Source: UBA966 sp046350355 | Lineage (GTDB): Bacteria; Planctomycetota; Phycisphaerae; Phycisphaerales; SM1A02 | DNA: 64,000 bases | Assembly (NCBI GenBank): GCA_046350355.1 | Contig: JAXMAN010000002.1 | Span: 1,116,001 to 1,180,000 of the forward strand | Direction of reading: 5' to 3' | Shown here: positions 52,717-62,101 of the stretch, piece after piece | Position numbering within the stretch: the first letter of the stretch is position 1 | Layout of the letters: each line of letters starts with the position of its first letter | The notes under the pieces: generated by a model | The model's database searches: none | Told to the model about the DNA's origin: nothing | What the model saw: the letters and a program-made list of their open reading frames with translations, nothing else | Position numbers and translations under genes: made by a program

Positions 52717-53577
52717 TCAGCCGAGCTGCTTGCGCAGCCACTCGTAGGAGCGCTTGACCTCGGCCATCACGTCGCCGTGGGGACCCTCGAACTCGACCAC
52801 CCAGACCACGGGGCGGTCGGCGGCCAGGCAGGCGTCGATCTGGTCCACCAGGGGCAGGCTGCCGGTGCCGGTGGCCACCGGGAGCACGCGCGGGCCGCCG
52901 GCGTAGGTCGGCCAGGCGTCGGGGGCGTTGGAGCCCACCGCGAAGTCCTTGGCGTGGACGGTGACGGCGTACGGGGCCAGCTCCGCGGTCGCGGCGACGA
53001 GGTCCTGCGGCGCCCAGAGGAGGTTGCCCAGGTCCAGCGTGACGCCGAAGTTGGGGTGCTGCACCGTCTCGACGAGCTGGCGCACGCGCTGCGCCGACGC
53101 CAGGAAGGTGCCGTGGTTCTCGATGCTCGTGCGCACGCCCGCGGCGGCGGCCTGCGTGGCGATGGCGCGGCAGGCCTTGGCGAGCGGCCAGAGCGCGGCC
53201 TCCCAGGCGCCGTCGCCGATGTCCTCGGTGGCGTCCTTCCAGGCGGCGTCGTGGCGCACGCGGTCGACGCCGATGGAGGCCGCGGCCTCGATCTGGCGCA
53301 GCACGGACTCGACGGCGGCGGCGTCCTGCTCGTTCTCGGGGGTCAGCAGGTTCGCGTGGAGCGCGAAGCCGGTGATCGCGACGTCCGCGGCGTCCGCGGC
53401 GTCGGCCAGGCGCGCGGCGAGCGCGGCGTCCAGCGCGGGTCCGAGCGATCCGCCGGTGGCGATCTCGATGCAGTCGGCGCCGCACTCGCGTGCGAGGCGC
53501 GGGGCGTCCTCCAGGCGGGCCTGGCCGGACTTCACGAGGCGGTGGAAGCTGTAGCTGGAGATCGCGAGGTCGGTCAC
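52717..53577 (-). CDS. Sugar phosphate isomerase/epimerase-like TIM barrel
   Basis: A 286-residue protein of the xylose isomerase-like/AP endonuclease 2 superfamily. AISSYSFHRLVKSGQ, GADCIEIATGG, FALHANLLTPENEQ, SIENHGTFL, VTLDLGNLLW and TVHAKDF follow the barrel's usual metal-site order (Glu, Asp, His and late Glu in VVEFEG). Substrate unknown. The GTG at 53575-53577 overlaps the rlmN stop (GTGA), so the two are translated together. Confidence 0.82.
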   Translation of the reverse strand: MTDLAISSYSFHRLVKSGQARLEDAPRLARECGADCIEIATGGSLGPALDAALAARLADAADAADVAITGFALHANLLTPENEQDAAAVESVLRQIEAAASIGVDRVRHDAAWKDATEDIGDGAWEAALWPLAKACRAIATQAAAAGVRTSIENHGTFLASAQRVRQLVETVQHPNFGVTLDLGNLLWAPQDLVAATAELAPYAVTVHAKDFAVGSNAPDAWPTYAGGPRVLPVATGTGSLPLVDQIDACLAADRPVVWVVEFEGPHGDVMAEVKRSYEWLRKQLG

Positions 53578-54776
53578 GCGACGAAGGCTACCGGGAACCG
53601 GGGCGCACGGGGCGAAAGCGGCGCCCCGCCGAGGCGAATCTGCACGGATTCTTCCGGCGCGTCCGTGAACCGGCGGCGACGGATGCGCTCGTTGCCGAGC
53701 TGCCCGCACGCGGCCATCGCGCTTCGACCCTTGGTGCCGCGGCGCTTGCAGAACTGCCCGTTGGCGATCGCCCGCTGGACGAACGCCTGCACGCGCTCCT
53801 CCTCCGGCGCGGGCCAGGGAGAGTCGCGCCGCGGGTTGTACGGGATCACGTTGAGCGAGCAGCGCAGCCCGCGCAGGAGCGTGCACACCTCGTCGCAGTG
53901 CTCGGGCGCGTCGTTCACGCCGGGGATGAGCACGTACTCGACGCAGATCGCCGCGGTGCGGCGCTTGGGGAAGGCATGCAGCGCCTCCATCAGCCGCGCG
54001 ATCGGCTCGGAGCGGTTGATCGGCATGATCTCCGAGCGCACCTGGTCGTTGGGCGCGTTCAGGCTCACCGCCAGGTTCAGGCGGTGGAAGCCGTGCTCGC
54101 AGAGGAGCTCGCCCAGGCGGCGGATCCCCTCGGTGCGGCCGACGGTGCTGACGGAGATGTTCGCGGGCGGGATCGCGTACGCGTTCTTGTCGGCCAGGAC
54201 GCGGATGGCGGCGATGACGGACTCGATGTTGTCCATCGGCTCGCCCATGCCCATGAAGACGATGTTCTTGATCGCGAAGCCGCGCGCGCCGGGGCCGCCC
54301 CAGGGGTTCTCCACCGCGAAGCGCGCGGCGTGGAGCTGCGCGACGATCTCCTGCGGCGTCAGGCTGCGCAGCAGCCCCATCTGCGCCGTCTCGCAGAAGC
54401 GGCACCCCATCGCGCAGCCGACCTGGCTGCTCACGCAGAGCGTGCGCGTGGTCGTGCCGTCGCGGTGGCGCATGGGGATGACGACGCTCTCGGTCTCGAG
54501 GCCGTCGTGCAGGCGCATCGTGAACTTCAGCGTCTCGCCGTCGACGAGCACCCGCTCCACCGGGCGGCGGCCGTCCTCGCACCACGCGGGCAGCGGAGCG
54601 CCGACGGCCTCGGGGGCGACGGGATCGTTCCACGCGCGCGCGCCGTCGACGGCGCCGCTGCGGTGGAAGCGCCGGTAGAGCGTCTGCGCGTCCTCGCGGC
54701 GGATGCCCGCGCCCTTCGCCGCGGCGACGAACGCGTCGAGCGTCGCGCCGAGGATGCTGGGTGCGGCCGCGTCCAT
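53574..54776 (-). CDS. rlmN: 23S rRNA/tRNA adenine-C2 methyltransferase RlmN
   Basis: A 400-residue radical SAM methyltransferase that methylates A2503 of 23S rRNA. CAMGCRFC holds the cluster Cys residues and FMGMGEPMDN is the GEP motif. STVGRTEGIRRL and AVSLNAPND are conserved blocks, and NGQFCKRRGTKGRSAMAACGQL carries the catalytic Cys pair context seen as C-x2-R-x6-DIxAACGQL in the family (here the D is Ser). It sits after pdhC on the same strand with a 10-base gap. RlmN is favoured over Cfr by context. Confidence 0.9.
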   Translation of the reverse strand: MDAAAPSILGATLDAFVAAAKGAGIRREDAQTLYRRFHRSGAVDGARAWNDPVAPEAVGAPLPAWCEDGRRPVERVLVDGETLKFTMRLHDGLETESVVIPMRHRDGTTTRTLCVSSQVGCAMGCRFCETAQMGLLRSLTPQEIVAQLHAARFAVENPWGGPGARGFAIKNIVFMGMGEPMDNIESVIAAIRVLADKNAYAIPPANISVSTVGRTEGIRRLGELLCEHGFHRLNLAVSLNAPNDQVRSEIMPINRSEPIARLMEALHAFPKRRTAAICVEYVLIPGVNDAPEHCDEVCTLLRGLRCSLNVIPYNPRRDSPWPAPEEERVQAFVQRAIANGQFCKRRGTKGRSAMAACGQLGNERIRRRRFTDAPEESVQIRLGGAPLSPRAPRFPVAFVA

Positions 54777-54786
54777 CGCGGGTCCG

Positions 54787-56127
54787 TCAGACCAGCAGCA
54801 GCGTCGGGGTCTCGACGAACTGCTTCAGGCTCTGGAGGTACTTCGCCGCCATCGCGCCGTCGATGACGCGGTGGTCGAGGCTCAGCGTCGCGCTCATCTC
54901 CCAGCCCACGACGAGCTGGTGCGCGCGCACGACGGGCTGCTCGATCGCCGCGCCGCAGGCGAGGATCGCGCTGTTGGGCGGGTTGATGATCGCGGTGAAG
55001 CTGTCGACGCCGAACATCCCCAGGTTGGAGATGGTGAAGGTCGCGCCGGACATCTCCTCGATGGAGAGGCCCTTGGTGCGCGCCTTCTCGCCCAGCGCGC
55101 GGACCTCGTTGGAGATCTGGCGCAGGCTCTTGCGGTCGGCGTCCTTGACGACGCCCACGACCAGGCCGCCGCCGCGCGACTCGTCCAGCGCGATCGCGAC
55201 GCCGATGTTCACCTGCTGGTGCGCGAGGATGCGGTCCCCCGCCCAGCTGCTGTTGAAGTACGGGTGCTTCGCCATCGCCAGCGCGCAGGCGCGGACGATG
55301 AAGTCGTTCACGCTGAGCTTCACGTCCATCGGCGCGAGCTGCGCGTTGAGCGAGGTGCGCAGCTCCATGAGCGCGTCCATCGAGAAGCGCATCGACACCT
55401 GGTAGTGCGGGATCTGCTGCGTGCTCTCGACGAGCCGCCGCGCGATCACCTGGCGCATGCTGGTGACGGGGATCTCGACGCTCTGCACGCCGGCGACAAT
55501 CCCGCCCGCGGAGGCCGAGGCTGCGGCGACGGCCGGGGCCGCGGCGGCGACGAGCCCGCCCGCGGAGGGGGCGGCGGCGCGCGCGGCGGGCGCGGCGGCG
55601 GCGCGGTTCTCCGCGGCGGCCTGGATGTCGCGCTTGATGACGCGGCCGTTGGGGCCGGAGCCGCGCACCTGCGCGAGGTCCACGCCCAGCTCCTGCGCCA
55701 TGCGGCGCGCGACCGGCGAGACGCGCATGCCGTCGGCGGTCTCGACGACCGACGCGGGCGCGTCGGCGACGATCTCGCGCGCGGGGCGCGCGGCGGTCGC
55801 GGCGGCGGGCGCGGCGGAAATCATGCCGGGCATGCCCGGCATATTTTCCGGGCTGCCGCTGGCGCGCGCGGCGTCGGCGGGGCTCTCCCCGTCGACCGCG
55901 AGCACCGCGATCAGCTCGCCGACCTTGACCTGGCGTCCCTCGGGGCAGACCAGGCGCGCGATGACGCCGTCGTCGAAGACGCTCTGCTCCATCGTCGCCT
56001 TGTCGGTCTCGATGTCGGCGATGACGTCGCCGGAGGAGACCTTGTCCCCCTCCTTGACGTGCCACTTGACGACGGTGCCCTGCTCCATCGTGTCGGAGAG
56101 GCGGGGCATGGTCACGTTGATCGGCAT
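54787..56127 (-). CDS. pdhC: Dihydrolipoamide acetyltransferase (pyruvate dehydrogenase E2)
   Basis: A 446-residue E2 that transfers acetyl groups to CoA. One lipoyl domain has DIETDKATM with the lipoylated Lys. RVSPVARRMAQELGVDL and GSGPNGRVIKRDI form the subunit-binding domain, separated by Ala/Pro linkers. The catalytic core ends in SLDHRVIDGAMAAKYL with the DHRxxDG active site. It follows pdhB by 43 bases; ATG 56125-56127 starts MPINVTMPRLSDTMEQG as expected. No E3 gene is adjacent. Confidence 0.96.
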   Translation of the reverse strand: MPINVTMPRLSDTMEQGTVVKWHVKEGDKVSSGDVIADIETDKATMEQSVFDDGVIARLVCPEGRQVKVGELIAVLAVDGESPADAARASGSPENMPGMPGMISAAPAAATAARPAREIVADAPASVVETADGMRVSPVARRMAQELGVDLAQVRGSGPNGRVIKRDIQAAAENRAAAAPAARAAAPSAGGLVAAAAPAVAAASASAGGIVAGVQSVEIPVTSMRQVIARRLVESTQQIPHYQVSMRFSMDALMELRTSLNAQLAPMDVKLSVNDFIVRACALAMAKHPYFNSSWAGDRILAHQQVNIGVAIALDESRGGGLVVGVVKDADRKSLRQISNEVRALGEKARTKGLSIEEMSGATFTISNLGMFGVDSFTAIINPPNSAILACGAAIEQPVVRAHQLVVGWEMSATLSLDHRVIDGAMAAKYLQSLKQFVETPTLLLV

Positions 56128-56170
56128 CGATGGTCCTGCGTTGGGGCGGTCGCGCGGGGCGCCGCGGAGG

Positions 56171-57160
56171 TCAGAGGTTGTAGGTGGCGGACTTCACGGC
56201 CTCGACGATGCGCCGCGCGTTGGGCAGGTACTCCTGCTCCAGCGCGAAGGCGTACGGGGTCGGGACATCCGCGGAGTGGACGCGGTGGACGTAGTTGTCC
56301 AGGTCGTCGAAGCAGTGCCGGTGCACCTGCGAGGCGAGCTCGCTGCCCGGGCTGCCGAAGCTCCACGACTGGTCGACGACGACGCACGCGCTCGTCTTCT
56401 TGACGCTGCGCACCACGGTGCCGATGTCCAGCGGACGCACGGTGCGCAGGTCGATCACCTCGCAGGAGATCCCCTGCTTGGCGAGCTCGGCGGCGGCCTC
56501 GAGGCAGAAGTTGACCGGACGGCCCCAGGAGGCGATCGTGCAGTCGGTGCCCTCGCGGACGACCTTCGCCTGGCCGAAGGGGATCGTGTAGTCGCCCTCG
56601 GGGACCTCGCCCTTCATCGAGAGCAGGCGCTCGCTCTCCAGGAAGAAGACCGGGTCCTCGCCGCGCAGGGCGCTCTTGAGCAGCCCCTTCGCGTCGGCGG
56701 GGTTCGACGGGATGGCGATCTTGATGCCCGGGACGTTCGAGTACAGCCCCTCGACGCACCAGCTGTGCGTGCTGCCGAGCTGGCCGCCCGCGCCGTCGTT
56801 GCCGCGGAAGACGACCGGGCAGCCGTACTGGCCGCCCGACATGTAGAGCATCTTCGGGGCGTTGTTGAGGATCGGGTCGGCGGCCACGAGGCTGAAGGAC
56901 CAGCTCATGAACTCGACGATCGGCTTGAGCCCCATCATCGCGGCGCCGATGGCCAGGCCCGCGAAGCCGCTCTCGGAGATGGGCGTGTCGATGATCCGGC
57001 GCGGGCCGAACTCCTCGAGCATGCCCTTGCTGACCTTGTAGGCGCCGTCGTACTGCGCGACCTCCTCGCCCAGCAGGAAGATGCGCTTGTCGGCGCGCAT
57101 CTCCTCGGACATGGCCTCGCGCAGCGCGTCGCGGAACTCGATCTCGCGGGTGGTGCTCAC
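56171..57160 (-). CDS. pdhB: Pyruvate dehydrogenase E1 beta subunit
   Basis: A 329-residue E1 beta. EFRDALREAMSEEMRADKRIFLLGEEV, GGAYKVSKG-like DGAYKVSKG, RIIDTPISESGFAGLAIGAAMMGL and NPADAKGLLKSALR match the family, and the late VVDQSWSFGSPGSE also does. With the alpha subunit it decarboxylates pyruvate using thiamine diphosphate. The GTG at 57158-57160 overlaps the pdhA stop as GTGA, so the two are made in equal amounts. Confidence 0.96.
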   Translation of the reverse strand: MSTTREIEFRDALREAMSEEMRADKRIFLLGEEVAQYDGAYKVSKGMLEEFGPRRIIDTPISESGFAGLAIGAAMMGLKPIVEFMSWSFSLVAADPILNNAPKMLYMSGGQYGCPVVFRGNDGAGGQLGSTHSWCVEGLYSNVPGIKIAIPSNPADAKGLLKSALRGEDPVFFLESERLLSMKGEVPEGDYTIPFGQAKVVREGTDCTIASWGRPVNFCLEAAAELAKQGISCEVIDLRTVRPLDIGTVVRSVKKTSACVVVDQSWSFGSPGSELASQVHRHCFDDLDNYVHRVHSADVPTPYAFALEQEYLPNARRIVEAVKSATYNL

Positions 57161-58404
57161 GCCAGCTCCTTGTCGGTGTCGATGGTGCGGACGCCCGGCG
57201 CGCGCGCGGCGGAGCCGAGCATCGAGGGGTCGCTGCTGCCGGTGTACGGGCCCCACGGCTCGACGAAGACGTCGTGGTAGAGCTCGTCCATCGCGGGCAC
57301 GGGGCTCGCGTCGCTCCAGGCGACCGCCTCGCGGACCTGCTCGCGCACCTCGCGCTGCATCGTGCGGAACTCCTCGTCGCCGAGCTTGCCCGCGGCCTTG
57401 AGCTGGCGCTCGAGCTTGCCGATGGGGTCGTCGGTCTCGAAGACCTCCTCCTCCTCCTTCGTGCGGTACTTGCGCGGGTCGCTCATGGAGTGGCCCTTGT
57501 AGCGGTAGGTGCGCATGTCCACGAACGCGGGACGGCTGTTCTCGCGGCAGGAGTCCGCGATGCGCTTCATCTGCGTCTGGACCTCGAGCACGTCCATGCC
57601 GTCGATGACGAAGCCGTCGATGCCGTAGCCCGCGGCCTTGGTGACCAGGCTGTGCGCCATGGTGGTGCCGCGGCCGATGGCGGTGCCCATGGAGTAGCCG
57701 TTGTTCTCCACGACGTAGATGACCGGCAGGTCCATCAGGCCCGCGAGGTTCATCGCCTCGTGGAAGGCGCCCTGGTTGAGCGCGCCGTCGCCGAGAAAGC
57801 AGAGCGCGACGCGGCCGTTGCGGCCGCCGGCGATCACCTCGTCCTCGTACTTGCACGCGAAGGCCAGGCCCGCGCCCAGCGGCGTCTGCGCGCCGACGAT
57901 GCCGTGGCCTCCGAAGAGGTTGTTCGCGCGGTCGAACATGTGCATCGAGCCGCCCTTGCCCTTGGCGCAGCCGCCGATGCGGCCGAACATCTCGGCCATG
58001 CAGTGGCGCGGATCCATGCCGCGCGCGAGCGCGTGGCCGTGGTCGCGGTAGGCGGTGACGATCGGGTCCTTCGGGAGCACGGCCTGCGTGCAGCCGACGG
58101 CGACCGCCTCCTGCCCGATGTAGACGTGGCAGAAGCCGCCGATCTTCTTCTCCTGGTACGCCTGCATGCAGCGCACCTCGAACTCGCGGATCAGCAGCAT
58201 GTCGCGCAGCCACTGCTTCAGCGTGGCGGCGGGCAGGTCGACGGCCTTCTCGGCCGGACGCGCGGGACGCGCCGCGGCGCCCGCGGGCGGCTGGGCGAGG
58301 TGGTCGGTGTCGCCGTAGACCCGCTCGTGGATCTGGTGCAGCACCGCGGGATCCACGGCAGGCGCGCTGCCGCCGGGGGTCGTGGAACTCGACAGGGACG
58401 TCAT
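57157..58404 (-). CDS. pdhA: Pyruvate dehydrogenase E1 alpha subunit
   Basis: A 415-residue E1 alpha. LIREFEVRCMQAYQEKKIGGF begins the core. GDGALNQGAFHEAMNLAG with downstream ENNGYSMGT is the thiamine diphosphate motif (GDG-x-NN), and RTYRYKGHSMSDPRKYR is the phosphorylation-loop region. An N-terminal extension of about 60 Ala/Pro-rich residues precedes it. It heads the operon pdhA-pdhB-pdhC and has a good promoter upstream. Confidence 0.96.
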   Translation of the reverse strand: MTSLSSSTTPGGSAPAVDPAVLHQIHERVYGDTDHLAQPPAGAAARPARPAEKAVDLPAATLKQWLRDMLLIREFEVRCMQAYQEKKIGGFCHVYIGQEAVAVGCTQAVLPKDPIVTAYRDHGHALARGMDPRHCMAEMFGRIGGCAKGKGGSMHMFDRANNLFGGHGIVGAQTPLGAGLAFACKYEDEVIAGGRNGRVALCFLGDGALNQGAFHEAMNLAGLMDLPVIYVVENNGYSMGTAIGRGTTMAHSLVTKAAGYGIDGFVIDGMDVLEVQTQMKRIADSCRENSRPAFVDMRTYRYKGHSMSDPRKYRTKEEEEVFETDDPIGKLERQLKAAGKLGDEEFRTMQREVREQVREAVAWSDASPVPAMDELYHDVFVEPWGPYTGSSDPSMLGSAARAPGVRTIDTDKELA

Positions 58405-58467
58405 GGTCGAACGGATCCTTGCTCCTGCCCAAAAGCGCCACCAGTGGGAGGCGCAGGCAGACCCATA

Positions 58468-58496
58468 ATGATAGAAGGACGCGGCGCGCCGGGCAA
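58468..58496 (-). promoter_or_regulatory. Promoter for the pdh operon
   Basis: On the minus strand, TTGCCC (58491-58496) and TATCAT (58468-58473) are exactly 17 bases apart, giving a leader of about 57 bases for pdhA. Confidence 0.6.
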
Positions 58497-58528
58497 GCCG
58501 AGCGCGCCGCGCGAATCACGGGGAATTT

Positions 58529-58546
58529 CAGGCTGAAACCAGCCTG
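58529..58546 (-). terminator. Hairpin after the S41 protease gene
   Basis: CAGGCTG-AAAC-CAGCCTG, a perfect 7-bp stem, lies 10 bases past the protease stop codon and before the pdh promoter. It has no T-run. Confidence 0.4.
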
Positions 58547-58555
58547 CTGCCACGC

Positions 58556-61063
58556 CTAGGAGCGGGCCTTGCCGTTGGCGGCGGAGGCCGGCGTCTTCTG
58601 CGCGGGCGCGGGAGCCGCCTTGCCGGAGGCGCCCATCGCCGCGGCCTCGGTCTCCTGCCCCTTCAGCGCGCGCGCCTGGAGCAGGATGAGCGCGGCCTGG
58701 AGCTGCGGGTCGACGCCCTTGCGGATGAGCTCGTCCGGATCGCGCTTCTCCTTCGCCTTGGGCGCGACGGGCGCGCCGTTGGTGGCGGGCTCGTCCGAGC
58801 CGGCCGGCGCGACGGGCGCGGCCGGCGTCTCGTTCATGCCGTCGGCGGCCTCCTCCGGGACATCGTCGGCGGAGGCGCGGATCTTGTTCATCTCCTCCAT
58901 CTGGGAGGGAGTGAGCTTCACGGTGTAGTCCGGCACGACGCCCCAGTCGGTGGCGCCGGGACGCTTGTGCACGAGGCGGCCCTTCGTCTGCCCAGGCTTG
59001 GGCGGGAGCAGGTAGTGCTGGACGGTGAACTTGACGTTCGCGTCCGCCTCCGAGCCCTTTCCGCCGATCTCGTGCACCTCCTGCACGCTGCCCTTGCCGA
59101 AGCTGCGCTCGCCCAGGACGACGGCGACGTCGTGCGCCTCGAGCGCGCCCGAGACGATCTCGCTGGCGCTCGCGCTGCCCTCGTTGATGAGGACGACGGT
59201 CGGCAGGTCGGCGAGCGCGGCGCGCTGGCGCTGCGCGGTGAAGGCGTAGAGCTCCTGGCCGTTGCGGTCCTCGACGCTGACGACGCGGCCCGAGCGCAGG
59301 AAGGCGTTCACGAAGGCGACCGCGCTCTGGAGCAAGCCGCCGGGGTTGCCGCGCAGGTCCAGCACCAGGCCGTTGATCGGGCGCTGCGTCGCCATGTCGC
59401 GCATGGCGCGGAGGAAATCGGTGAAGGTGTCCTCGTTGAAGCCGGTGAGGCGGACGTAGCCGATGCCGTCCTCGGGATCGATGTACCAGTCCCACTGCGG
59501 CTCGGAGCGGTCGTTGTAGCCGGTCTTGCGCCAGCCCTGGACCGAGTACATCTTGATCTTCTCGCGCACCAGCGGGACCTCGAGCGGCTTCGCCTCGCCC
59601 TCGCGCGCGAGGGTGAGCGTGACCTTTGTGCCGGCGGGACCGGTGATCGCGTCGACCGCGCGGTCGAGCGCCCAGTCCGCGGTGGTGACGCCGTCGACGG
59701 CGACGATCTTGTCGCCCGGGTGCACGCCCGCGCGCTTGGCGGGGCTGCCGTCGAGCGGGTTCACGATGGTGATCTCGCGCTTCTCGTTGTGGCGGATGAG
59801 CACGCCGACGCCGACGAAGTTGCCCTTGATCATCTGGTTGAACCGGCGCATGCGGTCGGGCCAGACGATCTCGGTGTAGGGATCCTCGTACTCGTGCGTC
59901 ATCGTGCCGATGGCGCCGTTGCCGAACTCGCGGACGATCGCCTCGAAGGGCAGCTTCACCGTCGCGTCGTTGGCCTTGCGCAGGTCGGCCATGGTGGCGG
60001 CGAAGGTGCGGGCGTCGACCTCCTCGGGCTTCATCGCGGCGATCTTGGACTGCTGCGTCTCGACCGCGGCGGCGAAGGCGCCGGCGGTGGCCTGGTCGCC
60101 CAGCGTGTGGAAGTTCTCCGAGAGCGCCGGCGTCGTCGCCAGCAGGTGGACCATGCCGAGGCCGCCCACCATGAGGGGCTTCCAGCCCACGCCGTCGATG
60201 TGCTGCGCGGCGATCTGCGCGAGCGCCTCGCCCAGGATGCGGTCGGTGACGCCGTCGAGCTGGTTCTTCCAGTCGTCGGCCCCCTTCTCGCTGAACTCCG
60301 GGAAGGGCGTCTTGCGGTCCTTGGGATCGAGGCGGTCGTACTGCTTCTTGCGCAGCGCGTACCAGGCGCGCGGGGCGTACTCGAGGACGAGCATGACGCG
60401 CGGTCCGACGTCGGTCTCGAGCGCGTCGTCGTACTTCTGGTACTGCTCCTTCAGCGGCGTGCCCTCATAGAGGGTGCGCAGGCGGGTGAGGAGCTCCTCG
60501 GCGTAGAGCCAGTCGGCGGCGGCGCGCGCCTCGTCGATGCGCTTCTGCGCGAGGTCGATCGCCGCCTTCACGGGGGCGCCCTCGATCTGCTTCGCCCAGT
60601 CGTCGCTGAGGTACTTCACGTAGGCGGCGGCGATGAGCGCCTTGCTCGCCTCGCCGGCGGCGATGGCCTCGCCCATCTCCTTGAGCTTCTTCTCGCGGTC
60701 GGCGGCGGCGGCCGCGGCGGACTCCGCGGTCTGCGTGTCGCGGCGCGCGATCGACTCGCGCAGGCGCTTCACGGCGTCGCTGGCCTTGCCGTCCGGGATG
60801 TTCTCGAGCAGCATGTCCGTCGTCGAGCGGTCGCCGGTGCGCGCGGCGTTCCAGACGGCGTCGCTCCAGGACTCGACGGTGGTGGGCAGGCCGGCCGCGG
60901 GGACCTTGGTCGGCGTCGCGGCATCGCCGCTCTTGGCGGAGGTCGCGGGCGAGGCCGGCGCGGCGGGTGCGGACGGCGCGGCACCCTGCGCAAGCGCGAG
61001 GGTGGCGACGGCAAGCGCCGCCGGAACTGCGAGGAGGGAGAGGCGGCGGCGGTCGAATGTCAT
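58556..61063 (-). CDS. Exported PDZ/S41-family protease (Ctp-like)
   Basis: An 835-residue exported protease of the tail-specific family. A signal peptide (LLAVPAALAVATLALA) precedes a 370-residue N-terminal helical region not found in simple CtpA. A PDZ domain (NPLDGSPAKRAGVHPGDKIVAVDGV) and the S41 core follow, with LVLDLRGNPGGLL, INEGSASASEIVSG (catalytic Ser) and GERSFGKGSVQ (catalytic Lys). The C-terminal 120 residues are Ala/Pro rich. Such enzymes trim periplasmic proteins. ATG 61061-61063 has GGAG eight bases upstream. Confidence 0.92.
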   Translation of the reverse strand: MTFDRRRLSLLAVPAALAVATLALAQGAAPSAPAAPASPATSAKSGDAATPTKVPAAGLPTTVESWSDAVWNAARTGDRSTTDMLLENIPDGKASDAVKRLRESIARRDTQTAESAAAAAADREKKLKEMGEAIAAGEASKALIAAAYVKYLSDDWAKQIEGAPVKAAIDLAQKRIDEARAAADWLYAEELLTRLRTLYEGTPLKEQYQKYDDALETDVGPRVMLVLEYAPRAWYALRKKQYDRLDPKDRKTPFPEFSEKGADDWKNQLDGVTDRILGEALAQIAAQHIDGVGWKPLMVGGLGMVHLLATTPALSENFHTLGDQATAGAFAAAVETQQSKIAAMKPEEVDARTFAATMADLRKANDATVKLPFEAIVREFGNGAIGTMTHEYEDPYTEIVWPDRMRRFNQMIKGNFVGVGVLIRHNEKREITIVNPLDGSPAKRAGVHPGDKIVAVDGVTTADWALDRAVDAITGPAGTKVTLTLAREGEAKPLEVPLVREKIKMYSVQGWRKTGYNDRSEPQWDWYIDPEDGIGYVRLTGFNEDTFTDFLRAMRDMATQRPINGLVLDLRGNPGGLLQSAVAFVNAFLRSGRVVSVEDRNGQELYAFTAQRQRAALADLPTVVLINEGSASASEIVSGALEAHDVAVVLGERSFGKGSVQEVHEIGGKGSEADANVKFTVQHYLLPPKPGQTKGRLVHKRPGATDWGVVPDYTVKLTPSQMEEMNKIRASADDVPEEAADGMNETPAAPVAPAGSDEPATNGAPVAPKAKEKRDPDELIRKGVDPQLQAALILLQARALKGQETEAAAMGASGKAAPAPAQKTPASAANGKARS

Positions 61064-61086
61064 GGCGTTTGCTCCAGAGAACAACG

Positions 61087-61105
61087 GTCCGTACGGACTT
61101 ATACT
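61087..61105. promoter_or_regulatory. Divergent promoter region with 12-base palindrome
   Basis: GTCCGTACGGAC (61087-61098) is a perfect palindrome. Next to it is TTATACT, where TATACT reads on plus (61100-61105) and TATAAG on minus (61098-61103), so divergent -10 elements share bases. The palindrome may be a regulator site for both the protease and the zinc-ribbon gene. Confidence 0.5.
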
Positions 61106-61162
61106 TGCATTTGTTCGGCCCGGATTCTGGGACCAGTCCACAGAATCGCCGGAGATTTCACG

Positions 61163-62101
61163 ATTCCACCGCCGCCCTCAGGATCCGGTCCCAAGCGCCC
61201 CGCGCCCCCGCCGCCGCCGCGGCGGACGGTCGTCGCGGAATCGCTCGCGTGCACGCGCTGCGGCTACAACCTGCGCGGCGTCGAGACGCAGGCCCCCTGC
61301 CCCGAGTGCGGCCAGCCCGTCGCCGAGTCGCTGCGCGGCGCGGCGATGGACGCCGGCACGCGCGAGCTCGGCCAGGAGGCGCTCAACAGCTACGGACGCG
61401 GCTTCTTCGCGAACATCCCGCTGGGGCTGCTGACGCTGACGCCCTGCGTCGCGGGACCGATCATCGCCATCAACGTCCTCTTCAGCGGACGGCGCCTCTT
61501 CGACCTGTGGCGTGCGGCGCGCTGCCTGCCGCCGGATGCCCTCGCGCAGACGCCGGAGTTCCGCCGCGCGTGGGGCGTCACGATCGCGGAGATCGCGCTG
61601 GGGGTGCTGGTCATCCTGGTGCTCGCAACGCCGCTGGGCGTGGCGATTCCCGTCGCCGTCGTCGAGACGGCGCTGGGCACCGGCGTGCCGGCGCTCTGGC
61701 TGGGGACCCTGGGGCTGGGCATGGTCTGCTCGGTGATGCTCTCCGAGGCGGTCGACGCGCGCCTGGCGCTGCAGCTCGAGCGCAGCTCGCGGCCGCTGAT
61801 CGCGATCTTCGTCGCCGTGGGCATCGAGCTGCTCTCGCGCGCGGCGATCGTCGCGGGCTTCGGATCCTCCGCGCCGGGACTGCTGCTCTTCATCGCGAGC
61901 ATCGCCGGCTGGGCGTGGGCCGCGATCGAGTCGGCCGTCTACACGATGGGCACCGCGCACGAGATGAACGCCTCCGCGCGCGGCCCGAAGGTGCGCGCGG
62001 AGGGGGGCGATCCCACGGGCGCGCGCCTGCGCACGATGCACCGCCCGCGCCGGCCCGCGAAGCCCGCGGACGACGACGACACCCCGATCCCGATCGACTA
62101 G
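61163..62101 (+). CDS. Zinc-ribbon membrane protein; probable ATT start
   Basis: A protein of about 312 residues. An N-terminal Pro/Ser stretch precedes a zinc ribbon, CTRCGYNLRGVETQAPCPEC, as found at the start of many planctomycete membrane proteins. About six hydrophobic helices follow (LGLLTLTPCVAGPIIAI; TIAEIALGVLVILVLATPLG and others), then an Arg/Asp-rich tail. No ATG, GTG or TTG in frame lies between the promoter region and the ribbon. ATT at 61163-61165 follows GGAG by eight bases and is chosen; ATC 61145 and CTG 61127 are alternatives. Function unknown. It ends overlapping trpE by four bases, convergently. Confidence 0.72.
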   Translation: MPPPPSGSGPKRPAPPPPPRRTVVAESLACTRCGYNLRGVETQAPCPECGQPVAESLRGAAMDAGTRELGQEALNSYGRGFFANIPLGLLTLTPCVAGPIIAINVLFSGRRLFDLWRAARCLPPDALAQTPEFRRAWGVTIAEIALGVLVILVLATPLGVAIPVAVVETALGTGVPALWLGTLGLGMVCSVMLSEAVDARLALQLERSSRPLIAIFVAVGIELLSRAAIVAGFGSSAPGLLLFIASIAGWAWAAIESAVYTMGTAHEMNASARGPKVRAEGGDPTGARLRTMHRPRRPAKPADDDDTPIPID

